NCBI GenBank assembly: GCA_903859705.1
Contig: CAIONQ010000142.1
Span: forward strand, 1 to 38,960
Direction: 5' to 3'
DNA from: an uncultured Chthonomonas sp.
GTDB taxonomy: Bacteria; Armatimonadota; Chthonomonadetes; Chthonomonadales; Chthonomonadaceae
DNA length: 38,960 bases
Every line of letters begins with the position of its first letter. The first letter of the stretch is position 1. The notes under the pieces were generated by a model. It had not been told where the DNA came from. It ran no database searches and was given only the letters and a program-made list of their open reading frames with translations. Shown in pieces: positions 7,035-14,690 of this stretch. The position numbers and the translations under genes are program-made.

Positions 7035-8348
7035 ATGAAGTCCGCCCGCGGTGTGTGCCTTGCAGCAGTCATTGCGGCGGCGTCAGTATGGATGAGTGTG
7101 TCTCCCGCTGTCGCCGGTCCCATCAGGAATGACCCTGTTACATCTCAAAAAGAAGATGCCAATGCTTTTATGAACCCGGGCTATCTGGTTGCTGCCGCCG
7201 GGCTTATATTAAGTATTCTAGTTTTGCTTCGAATCCGTAAGGAGTACCGCCTTCTGCGTCACGGCGAATACGGATGGAATGCTGACTATCGGCCAGATCT
7301 ATTGGATAGCGGAGATACCGTGCCCACTGGCCTTGATCCTGCATCCATTGCTCGGCGGCGTGGTAAAAGGTTTTATGGTGTTATTACCATGCGTCGGGCC
7401 CTTACCCTTGTGGTTACGCTTGCAATGTTTAACATTGGAGTAGTTACGGGTACGCAGTTCCTTTACACAGCCATTTGTGTTGAGAATGGGCGTGTAGCGG
7501 TGGCAAGTAGAAATTATTCTGGCGCTATCGATGAATACAACAAAGCGTTGCGTTTCGACTGGGGCAATTCTCAGCTTCATTTACTGATTGCAGATGCGTT
7601 TCTACGCCAGGCAAAAATTGGCAATGCCATCCCGCACCTTTTGATCTCTACCAAGGCTGAGCATCCAGATCCTCGCGCCTGGGTGATGCTTGGCGATTGC
7701 CTGCAGGTAGATCACAGGCTGGATGATGCAGAAGAGGCATACAGGGAGGCCATTGCTCTTAGGCCAACAGATGACGATACCTATCTCAAGCTCAGTATGT
7801 GCCTTGAGAAGCTCAATCGCCGTGAAGACGCTGTTCGTGAACTTCGGCGCGCCATCAGGATTGACCAAACCAACGTTCGTGCACAGTCCAGCCTTGGCCG
7901 TTTGCTGATTACCCTTGGGTTTCTGGACGAAGGAATAGAGCACCTACGCGCTGCTTCGGCTCTGGTTCCAGAGGACATCAGTGGGCACCATGCTCTCGCT
8001 GATGCTTACGTAACAGCGGGCCGATTTTCAGATGCAGCTGAACAGTTTAGGGCTTCGCTTGCCATTCAGCCAGAGTACGCCCGAGATTACTACAATCTTG
8101 GATTTGTGCTTCAGCAAGTTCATGACCCTGCGGGTGCCCGTGAGGCCTACCGCATTTATGTTGCCATGACAACGCACAAGTATGATCCTGCAGACGTGGT
8201 TATGAAGAAGCAGGCGCAAGCGCTCATAACAAAATCTGGTACTCCATCTATCGAAAGCAGTACCACGCCTCATCCAGTAACCCTGCCACAGATGATCAGC
8301 GTGAAGCAGGCTCTGGATCAAATCAAAGAGTTGGAACCGGTCAATTGA
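7035..8348 (+). CDS. Exported, membrane-anchored TPR protein
   Basis: A 437-residue protein from the start at 7035, chosen because GAGGAAA lies 9 nt upstream and the protein then begins with a clean signal peptide (MKSARGVCLAAVIAAASVW, probable cleavage after AVAG). The frame extends 11 codons further up to an ATG at 7002. A membrane segment follows at about residues 48-66, then a basic cytoplasmic loop, a second segment at about residues 118-140 and seven or so TPR units to about residue 400. The TPR domain is predicted to be periplasmic, as in the two TPR proteins at 1332-3601, though the three diverge in sequence. A Pho-box-like array lies 500 bp upstream. A 40-aa membrane protein follows, perhaps on the same transcript. 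Confidence 0.85.
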   Translation: MKSARGVCLAAVIAAASVWMSVSPAVAGPIRNDPVTSQKEDANAFMNPGYLVAAAGLILSILVLLRIRKEYRLLRHGEYGWNADYRPDLLDSGDTVPTGLDPASIARRRGKRFYGVITMRRALTLVVTLAMFNIGVVTGTQFLYTAICVENGRVAVASRNYSGAIDEYNKALRFDWGNSQLHLLIADAFLRQAKIGNAIPHLLISTKAEHPDPRAWVMLGDCLQVDHRLDDAEEAYREAIALRPTDDDTYLKLSMCLEKLNRREDAVRELRRAIRIDQTNVRAQSSLGRLLITLGFLDEGIEHLRAASALVPEDISGHHALADAYVTAGRFSDAAEQFRASLAIQPEYARDYYNLGFVLQQVHDPAGAREAYRIYVAMTTHKYDPADVVMKKQAQALITKSGTPSIESSTTPHPVTLPQMISVKQALDQIKELEPVN

Positions 8349-8430
8349 GATATTTGGTCGGGAGCACGAAGTGCGTACCTGCCGAAACTAGAGTGTGTAC
8401 CGACCCCGGAGTCGGAGAAGGATCTTTAGG

Positions 8431-8553
8431 ATGCTCGTTCGGATCATCCTGATGCCGTTGTGGGCGATACTTGCGGTAGTGGTGTGGGTTTCCTTAAAGC
8501 TACGCCCACTGCGCGCAAATCTATATCGCTACACTACGGCTTCAGATAACTGA
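8431..8553 (+). CDS. Small single-pass membrane protein (40 aa)
   Basis: A short frame starting MLVRIILMPLWAILAVVVW, with one membrane helix at about residues 3-22 followed by a basic segment (KLRPLRANLYRY), giving an N-out/C-in orientation. AAGGA at 8418-8422 lies 8 nt before the ATG, a good Shine-Dalgarno site. It sits 82 nt after the TPR gene and ends 6 nt before a perfect terminator palindrome, which places it as the last gene of that transcript. No family recognised. A role as a partner or stabiliser of the TPR membrane protein is inference from position. Confidence 0.55.
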   Translation: MLVRIILMPLWAILAVVVWVSLKLRPLRANLYRYTTASDN

Positions 8554-8559
8554 TAGCAA

Positions 8560-8597
8560 AACAACCGCCACGGGCGCTAGCGCCCGTGGCGGTTGTT
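8560..8597. terminator. Bidirectional terminator, perfect 38-nt palindrome
   Basis: The 19-base left arm 8560-8578 is the exact reverse complement of 8579-8597, GC-rich in the middle and with AACAA/TTGTT at the ends. Being symmetric, it offers a hairpin and short U-rich flank in both directions, fitting its place between the convergent small membrane-protein gene (ends 8553) and the GH172 gene (ends 8614). Confidence 0.85.
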
Positions 8598-8613
8598 GCA
8601 TGTTGGTTACTTC

Positions 8614-10602
8614 CTACTCTTTATCAAGCAACACCGTTTCCACGTCAAACCGCAAGCCATCCCCGGCTGCTGCCGGGTTCTTGCCTACCAGCTTGATAAA
8701 TATCTGGTTCTGGCCCTCGTTTAGCTCCAACGTTCCAAGGGGCATTGCAGCATGTGGGCCCCGCTTTGTTGCGTAGGTGTCTGCCTTTGGACCCATGGCT
8801 CGCTCATTCTGAAATAGCTGCACTATGCAGCCATCCGGGCTGGTTATAGGCTCGATGGATACCCTGTATTTGCCAGCGGCGGGCACCGTGCAAAGAAACG
8901 ATATTAGGTGCTCTCCAAACATGTTTTCACCCTTTGCCTGCAAAGATAGGCTGCGATGTTCCCTATCGTACTGCTCAGAGAGTTTGGTGAGCACGGCATT
9001 TTGCATTGAAAATGCATGAATTGGGGTGTACCAGCCTGGCGAAAACACCAGTCTGGTTGGATCCGTAACTGTGCGTGCAGCCACATCCGGCAGGCTCCAC
9101 GGTGTGGTGGGTGGCTTCTCAAGATACAGCCAGGTTACACTTGTATAATCTGCAACAAAATCGTTGTGCTCTGGGGCGTGTTCCATGTCCAGCTTAAGGG
9201 TGTGTTTAAAGCTGTATTCGTCCTGCAGAAACAGTCGATACCCGCCGCTCCGAGCCATTGGGCGGCTGTACTGCAAGCAACCACTTAACGGGTAGCTTGC
9301 CCGGGCTTCCCAGCGCCCTGGCACATCGTACCAGCCACCATTAAAGAAGTCTTCCGATCCTGTGCCATGGATGCGTAACTCGCCATCCAGCCATGCCTGA
9401 TCGTCTCCCTCAAAAAATGGGGTTATTCCTGGAACAGAGCCCTGTGCTTGCAGTGCCACCCCAACTACATGGCCACGCCCTTCTACAGTTACGTAATTGA
9501 ATGGCTTACCCTGTGTGGTTGGGCTCTCTCGCCGCCATGTGGAATAGAAGTGCCCTTCGCCCGGTTGAAGCGGCTTATCGGCAGTTATTACATCCGCAGT
9601 TACATCTATCGCCGAATCCCCGGGGGCATCCGAGGAAAGTTCTATTCTTGCCGATTTCTGAAACGGCATTGGAAAATAACAGTAGTCAGTGTCTGAAACC
9701 GCATCGGTGCCTATCATTACGGAGCGCATGGCTGGCTGCCCCCAGGCAGCACCAAAGAAATCTCCGGCCGGACAGAGTATAGCCGGAGACTTGTTGCCAT
9801 CCCAATAAGCTCGCAGCACTACGGCTCTATCTTTGCGTGCCAGGGAGTGGGCGCCCTTAATCCGGATTCCAAGCACACGCCCGCCACCCCGTGCGTTTAG
9901 TAGCGAAACCGTGCCGCCTGGCTTTAGCTGGCCAGTAACACGTGTAACCTTAACATGGCTGCCTTCTGGTGTGCCGAATGCAGAAACGTCCCCACCCGTT
10001 GTGGCGAGCAGTTTCTGGGCACGCTCCATGGCAGGCCCTCTTAGCTCCGCTGCATCAGGCTGAAAGGTGGTTACTGGCGCAGCGGCATCGTAGGTTGCGT
10101 AGTTTATCTGGTAGAACTGCATCAGCTTGCCGCGCAGCACTACTTTGCACGATTTTTGATAGGGCATTGGCACATAGCAATAAAACCCGCCAGAGCCATA
10201 TCCGGAAAGTGGCGCCACAAATGGAGGCTTGGTGCCAAGAAATAGTTCGCGAAATCCTATAGTTACACGTGGCGTAGTTTCGCCATCAAAGTAAAACTCC
10301 AGTGGATCGTCGGTAGGAGTGGGGGTCCAGATTCTGGTTATACAGCCAGGTCCCTTCAAATCGGCAACAACCAGTCCATCTCCCTCTTTACGCACGAAAG
10401 AATAGCGGCCAGAAAAGCCATCATCGTTTCCACCAGTGCGATCGTAGCTGGAGATTGAGTCGGTGCGTACTGAGGACTTTAGCTGAGGCAGCAGGTCCAT
10501 CCGTGAGAAGTTCGCTATTCCGGGCGGAGGGATTGCCTGTGCGCTGGCAAACCCTGTGGCCGCCACACATGCGGCAGCGATGGGTGCAATCAATCGGGGC
10601 AT
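8614..10602 (-). CDS. Secreted DUF2961 / GH172-like glycoside hydrolase
   Basis: A 662-residue protein with a signal peptide (MPRLIAPIAAACVAATGFASAQA) and a DUF2961 core. This family is now GH172, whose characterised members act on alpha-D-fructofuranosides or alpha-D-arabinofuranosides and assemble as ring-like oligomers. The signature is visible twice in the core: FFEGDD with E398 and HGTGSEDFFNGGWY with E417, the two acids expected to be catalytic. The segment after about residue 510 looks like a beta-sandwich carbohydrate-binding or accessory domain. The ATG follows GGAGGAG with a 10-nt gap, and that site lies within the end of the upstream GNAT gene (1-nt gap), so the genes are coupled. 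Substrate is not predictable from sequence; a furanoside glycan is the family-based guess. Confidence 0.85.
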   Translation of the reverse strand: MPRLIAPIAAACVAATGFASAQAIPPPGIANFSRMDLLPQLKSSVRTDSISSYDRTGGNDDGFSGRYSFVRKEGDGLVVADLKGPGCITRIWTPTPTDDPLEFYFDGETTPRVTIGFRELFLGTKPPFVAPLSGYGSGGFYCYVPMPYQKSCKVVLRGKLMQFYQINYATYDAAAPVTTFQPDAAELRGPAMERAQKLLATTGGDVSAFGTPEGSHVKVTRVTGQLKPGGTVSLLNARGGGRVLGIRIKGAHSLARKDRAVVLRAYWDGNKSPAILCPAGDFFGAAWGQPAMRSVMIGTDAVSDTDYCYFPMPFQKSARIELSSDAPGDSAIDVTADVITADKPLQPGEGHFYSTWRRESPTTQGKPFNYVTVEGRGHVVGVALQAQGSVPGITPFFEGDDQAWLDGELRIHGTGSEDFFNGGWYDVPGRWEARASYPLSGCLQYSRPMARSGGYRLFLQDEYSFKHTLKLDMEHAPEHNDFVADYTSVTWLYLEKPPTTPWSLPDVAARTVTDPTRLVFSPGWYTPIHAFSMQNAVLTKLSEQYDREHRSLSLQAKGENMFGEHLISFLCTVPAAGKYRVSIEPITSPDGCIVQLFQNERAMGPKADTYATKRGPHAAMPLGTLELNEGQNQIFIKLVGKNPAAAGDGLRFDVETVLLDKE

Positions 10603-10603
10603 A

Positions 10604-11344
10604 CTAACGTTTCTCCTCCGAAACTACTGTAACGGTTTCCTGCGAAAGTGGGGTGATTTGGCTGCCAGCATCATCGAAGTTTCTGGGCGCCAGCCAGCGC
10701 TCGAACTCCATTTCTCTTATTGGCCATTCTTTATCGATTACTGAGTACCAGGCCGTGTCCCGGTTTCTGCCTTTTGTAACAATGGCCTGCCGAAACAGCC
10801 CCTCAAAGCTAAAGCCTAGCCTGAGTGCCGCCCGCCGAGATGGAGCATTGAGTGCATTGCATTTCCACTCGTATCGCCTGTAACCCAGCTCAAAGGCGCG
10901 CCGCATCATCAGGTACATGGCCTCGGTGGCTTCTGTTGTGCGTTGCAGAGCGGGCGAATAGGCCAGGTAGCCCACCTCAATGCATCCGTTTAATGGATCA
11001 ATTCGCATAAAGCTTGCCATTCCAACGGCCCTGTCAGTTGCCTTCAAAACGATGGCATAAAATTGAGGATCGGTCTTAATTGCACACTCATGCAGCCACG
11101 AAAGTGTGTCTGCTTCGGTAGCAAATGGGCCAGATGGCAGGTAAGTCCACATAGCTCCTTCCGCATCCTCCGCAAATGCAGCATGCAGATCCGCGCCATG
11201 AACAGAAACGTTCAATGGCTCCAGCCTGCAAGTTCTACCTGCCATAACTTCATGTGGGGGAAATGGTACCCCGGTCCATTCTGGTATCGGTTCCCCTACG
11301 GGCAGATCTGATCGCCATATGAGGCTTCTATCCAAGTTGTGCAT
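10604..11344 (-). CDS. GNAT-family N-acetyltransferase (RimJ/RimL type)
   Basis: A 246-residue acetyltransferase of the RimJ/RimL-like GNAT group, using acetyl-CoA. Typical strands are seen: YAIVLKATDRAVGMASFMRI, then IEVGYLAYSPALQRTTEATEAMYLMM, the acetyl-CoA-binding region, then EWKCNALNAPSRRAALRLGF with the usual Asn and Arg pattern, and the FEGLFRQAIVTKGRNRDT tail found in this subgroup. It sits inside the glycan-degradation operon: its start is 12 nt after the preceding stop and its stop is 1 nt from the next start. That tight coupling hints at acetylation of a sugar or small molecule, but many such enzymes act on protein N-termini or antibiotics, so substrate is open. Confidence 0.85.
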   Translation of the reverse strand: MHNLDRSLIWRSDLPVGEPIPEWTGVPFPPHEVMAGRTCRLEPLNVSVHGADLHAAFAEDAEGAMWTYLPSGPFATEADTLSWLHECAIKTDPQFYAIVLKATDRAVGMASFMRIDPLNGCIEVGYLAYSPALQRTTEATEAMYLMMRRAFELGYRRYEWKCNALNAPSRRAALRLGFSFEGLFRQAIVTKGRNRDTAWYSVIDKEWPIREMEFERWLAPRNFDDAGSQITPLSQETVTVVSEEKR

Positions 11345-11356
11345 CCCTGCTCCTAT

Positions 11357-13357
11357 TTACTGTTGGCTTGTTCCTGCCCGTACTGGCAGGGTATCCCAAT
11401 CCTGAAGCCTCGGCCCCTGTGTTGGTGCCTTCCAGGCAACAAATATGGGTGTGCTGCTTCGCTCCCATCCTCCACTGCCTGAAGGATCGCTCATTGCATA
11501 TTTTGCCTCACCCGTGGCCCGGTTACGATACTCGTATACCGGGGCTTCAGCGCCAGAGGGCGCGTGGCTTGATGGTAACGCGTAAAACAGAGCGTTTTCT
11601 GCGGTTATTTGCAGCTTCCCGGTGAGTTTGTCCTGAACGAAGCCCATGGTGCCCTGTGTCTGCCGACCGGGAGGCATGGCTAGAAAGGGGATATCAGCAA
11701 TATCAGCTGACTTAAATTCGCCGCTTTCCCCGTAGACGTTCAGGCGCTCCCGGCATACGTAGATGTTTCTTTTCCCTGTTCTCAACGTGTAAACCGGGGA
11801 TGGCAGGTAAAGCGCAGGGCTATCCAAACTCAGCCCATACATCATCTGGTTGTACTCGTAGCGAGGGGTGGGGTCCTGGTTTTGTGTGAAGGTGCGCGTG
11901 TAGGTTCCCTCCAAAAAGATTCGTTTGCCTCCACTGGCATCTAGGAAAGGGTGCTGTGTTGGGTTGTAGAAGCTGTAGTTTTGATGAGAGATAATCTTGC
12001 GCCCATAAACCCAGGGGCCAGTAATTGTATCGGCCTCTGCATACCACACTTCACCCAGGAGGCTGCTGCCACCGATCTCCTGCACTGTCATCACCCAACG
12101 GTGCCTGAAAGCATTCCAGAATACGGAGCCGGTTGCTGGCCGAATGGCCTTGCCTGTTTCCACATCCCGCAGGTTGTACAGCCCTTCTTCAGGTTTTAAC
12201 AGCCCCAGCTTAACCAGCTCTTGTTGGCGGGCAAAATCCAGTTCATCTGTGGCAGGCTTCCAGGAATATGTAAGGCTGCCATCCAGATTTCTATCCAGTT
12301 TCGTTTTGCTGCCGCTATATTGCGTTCCGGCTGCTATAGGTGTAAAAGCCTCATAACTTTGTTGGCCAGTAATTTTATCGAGATTCGCCGGAAACCGCAC
12401 GATTGGGATGGGGGTCATATCATGCGAAGCTGTGTTCACCATTGATAAGCCATGCCAGCCTGTTTTAACAGGATGGCCGGCGGGTGCTCTCGGAACCTCT
12501 ATGCTCAGTTGCACCGCGGGTTTGAACTCTGCGGCTTGCTCATCAAAAACCGCGATGCCTCGTTCCACGGCGGTTCCGAGGTTCTTCATCCGCGAGTAGG
12601 TACAGATCAGACTATCGGTGCCGTTGCGAGCCTTAACGGTACACAGGCCACCAATCCAAATAGGGCCGGCCTGGCTGGTTTTGAACATCCCTCGCGCAAA
12701 GCCATCGCCATCAGTTACATAGTTGAGGTTTATGCCAGTTTCCGGATTCAAACCACCAACACCTGGCAGAAGAGATGTTGCCCCCGATGTGTGAAAGTTG
12801 CCCAAGGGGTAGGCCGGGCGCGCTGTATCCCCATAAAACCACCACAGGCGCCCATGAAAGGGCGCGGCCATTACAGAATCTTGCCCGCTAACCTGGCCAT
12901 TAAGGCCTGGCTGCAGTGTGGGCGCCGGCAACCCCAGCATTAAGGTATCCCTGTAGATTCCTTCGCCGGTGATTCTATAAAGCCGGTCGGCAACGTTCGC
13001 TGCCTTCTTGATTCGGATTGTTGCTGAGCCCCCTGGCTTGATCTCGAGTTTGAGGCCTTCATACCCAAAGGAGTCTTTAGGATACTGATAACCATGGGAG
13101 CTAACCGTGAAGAACACAGTTCTGTTCATAAGGGCGGCGTCATCAAACGCTGCATTGCCGGCGCTATCCGTAAAGTAGCGCACCTCGGCAGTGGTGCGTA
13201 GCTCTACCAGCGGCACACCACGGCCCGTAGCATCATCTACAACCGATATTCGGAAGCGACCGGATACATCGCCCTGCAGCGCCCCTGCGGGACTGGCAAA
13301 CAGGGCTGAGATCAGTGCAAAACACAGACATCCACGCTTGACGGCGCGGGCGATCAT
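11357..13357 (-). CDS. Secreted two-domain protein: transthyretin-like plus beta-propeller glycosidase-like
   Basis: A 666-residue exported protein. Signal peptide at residues 1-26 (ending SPAGA). Residues about 28-125 look like a carboxypeptidase-regulatory/transthyretin-like beta-sandwich (GRFRISVVDDATGRGVPLVEL ending in IRIKKA). The rest has motifs of five-bladed beta-propeller glycosidases or DUF4185-like proteins: RLWWFYGDT, EVWYAEAD, GPWVYGRKI, YSFYNPTQHPF and GKRIFLEGTYT. This fold is shared by GH43, GH32, GH62 and related families acting on furanosides or fructans. It overlaps the upstream GH172-like gene by 4 nt (ATGA), so the two products are likely made together. I cannot assign a family number or confirm catalytic acids. 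Confidence 0.7.
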   Translation of the reverse strand: MIARAVKRGCLCFALISALFASPAGALQGDVSGRFRISVVDDATGRGVPLVELRTTAEVRYFTDSAGNAAFDDAALMNRTVFFTVSSHGYQYPKDSFGYEGLKLEIKPGGSATIRIKKAANVADRLYRITGEGIYRDTLMLGLPAPTLQPGLNGQVSGQDSVMAAPFHGRLWWFYGDTARPAYPLGNFHTSGATSLLPGVGGLNPETGINLNYVTDGDGFARGMFKTSQAGPIWIGGLCTVKARNGTDSLICTYSRMKNLGTAVERGIAVFDEQAAEFKPAVQLSIEVPRAPAGHPVKTGWHGLSMVNTASHDMTPIPIVRFPANLDKITGQQSYEAFTPIAAGTQYSGSKTKLDRNLDGSLTYSWKPATDELDFARQQELVKLGLLKPEEGLYNLRDVETGKAIRPATGSVFWNAFRHRWVMTVQEIGGSSLLGEVWYAEADTITGPWVYGRKIISHQNYSFYNPTQHPFLDASGGKRIFLEGTYTRTFTQNQDPTPRYEYNQMMYGLSLDSPALYLPSPVYTLRTGKRNIYVCRERLNVYGESGEFKSADIADIPFLAMPPGRQTQGTMGFVQDKLTGKLQITAENALFYALPSSHAPSGAEAPVYEYRNRATGEAKYAMSDPSGSGGWERSSTPIFVAWKAPTQGPRLQDWDTLPVRAGTSQQ

Positions 13358-14523
13358 GAATTCGAACCAACCGCAACCGGAACGGTTAGCCCTGCAGCCC
13401 GGTCGGCAGCGAGCTGTAGGGCGGGAAGTACTCCGGCGGGATTATCCAGATAGAAGTAACAGGTGCCGCTCCAATCATCCTCTCGCCAGAAGTTGCACCA
13501 TCCTCCACTAAGTTCTGCACTCTCCAGATCAATCGGCTGTGGCAGGTCCATTAACTTTGTAAAGCCACCCTCTTCGCCAGTGTCAATACTGATGGGAATT
13601 AGCTTCATGCCTTCCTTATGCATCCTAACTACTTCGGATTTATCCGCCCCGCCAATGGTTTGGATGGCAACCTTGCAGCCCCCTTCAAAGTAGATGGGGT
13701 CTGGAATATGGTATCGGTAGAAGCAGTAATGGCGGGCTTCTTTATCGGCTATCAGGCATCCCTGGTGCCGATGGCTGTACACACCCTGGCCCCAGCCGGT
13801 ACCTATATAGTCTTCTGTGCCTGTGCCACACAGAGTGGGGTTATCTTCTCCGCCGAACCATACCTTCACTTCGCCCTCGCCCCACCAGGAGCCCGCGTAC
13901 CCGGGGTCTACAATCACGCCCAGGTTGCAGCCCAAAAACCTGCCACATCCCGTTACCTGAGGCAGAATGTCAAACTCTTTGCCCAGCACATTGGGGGCTT
14001 CCCGGTGCCAGTAGGCATGAAAGTACAGAGTGTCCTGGGCATGCTGCACATTCATCAGTAAATCCACATCATAGAACAGATGAGAGAGGCGCTTTTCTGA
14101 TTCGTTGGTAAGTGTTATGCGTGCAGCGGTTCTGAATGGCATTGGAATGCTGCAATTAAAGCTTCTGCCTTCAGGATCGGAGAACAGGGCATTCTCAAAG
14201 GCAGTTTTTCGCCCAAGCCCAACTCCAAAGAAATCACCAAGGGGGGCTGATACAGCAGGTGTGGTGGCGTTATCCCAGGTTATATCCAGGCGCAGGCTGC
14301 GCAGCATCTCCGGGCTACGATCGTTAACCGTTACCCAGATGCGCGTAACCAGTCCGCTTCCCTCCACATTCAATAAATCCACCGATTCACCGGCAAGCAG
14401 TTGGTCAAAAGCATGCCCCTTCGAACCACGGTTCTCCAGGCCAGCACTACCCCTGCCGGCACACCGATTTTCAAAACTAATCCAGCGAGTTTCCGCACCC
14501 TCTGGTTTCTTATACAGTTCCAT
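13354..14523 (-). CDS. DUF2961 / GH172-like glycoside hydrolase, no signal peptide
   Basis: A 389-residue, single-domain DUF2961 protein, first gene of the minus-strand operon. It carries the family signature WWGEGEVKVWF with E216 and LCGTGTEDYIGTGWGQG with E237; the 21-residue spacing agrees with the catalytic pair of characterised GH172 enzymes as I recall it. It begins MELYKKPEGAETRW, with no export signal, so it should act in the cytoplasm, in contrast to the secreted family member three genes downstream. The pair would allow outside trimming and inside completion of the same glycan, which is inference. It overlaps the next gene by 4 nt. Confidence 0.85.
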   Translation of the reverse strand: MELYKKPEGAETRWISFENRCAGRGSAGLENRGSKGHAFDQLLAGESVDLLNVEGSGLVTRIWVTVNDRSPEMLRSLRLDITWDNATTPAVSAPLGDFFGVGLGRKTAFENALFSDPEGRSFNCSIPMPFRTAARITLTNESEKRLSHLFYDVDLLMNVQHAQDTLYFHAYWHREAPNVLGKEFDILPQVTGCGRFLGCNLGVIVDPGYAGSWWGEGEVKVWFGGEDNPTLCGTGTEDYIGTGWGQGVYSHRHQGCLIADKEARHYCFYRYHIPDPIYFEGGCKVAIQTIGGADKSEVVRMHKEGMKLIPISIDTGEEGGFTKLMDLPQPIDLESAELSGGWCNFWREDDWSGTCYFYLDNPAGVLPALQLAADRAAGLTVPVAVGSNS

Positions 14524-14619
14524 TTCACGCTCCCATATTGAGGTTCATCGAGCGGCATATTAGCGAGAAGCGGCAAGAAAGCCTGCATCTGCTGTTGGAT
14601 ACATATAACGGTAAAAATA

Positions 14620-14649
14620 TGTACACATCTTTTGCGACTCTGGTGTACA
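14620..14649. promoter_or_regulatory. Inverted repeat in the divergent dinB / GH172-operon promoter region
   Basis: TGTACAC (14620-14626) and GTGTACA (14643-14649) are perfect inverted 7-mers 16 bp apart. The right arm overlaps TACAAT (14646-14651), a good -10 candidate for the polymerase gene, with no clear -35. An operator that covers the -10 fits a repressor. LexA commonly controls dinB genes, but this is not a classical LexA box, so the regulator is unknown. The whole 167-base intergenic region holds nothing else I can support. Confidence 0.4.
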
Positions 14650-14690
14650 ATTAAACAGTTGTCTACTTAAGTTGCCTGTGGAGGTACTCC

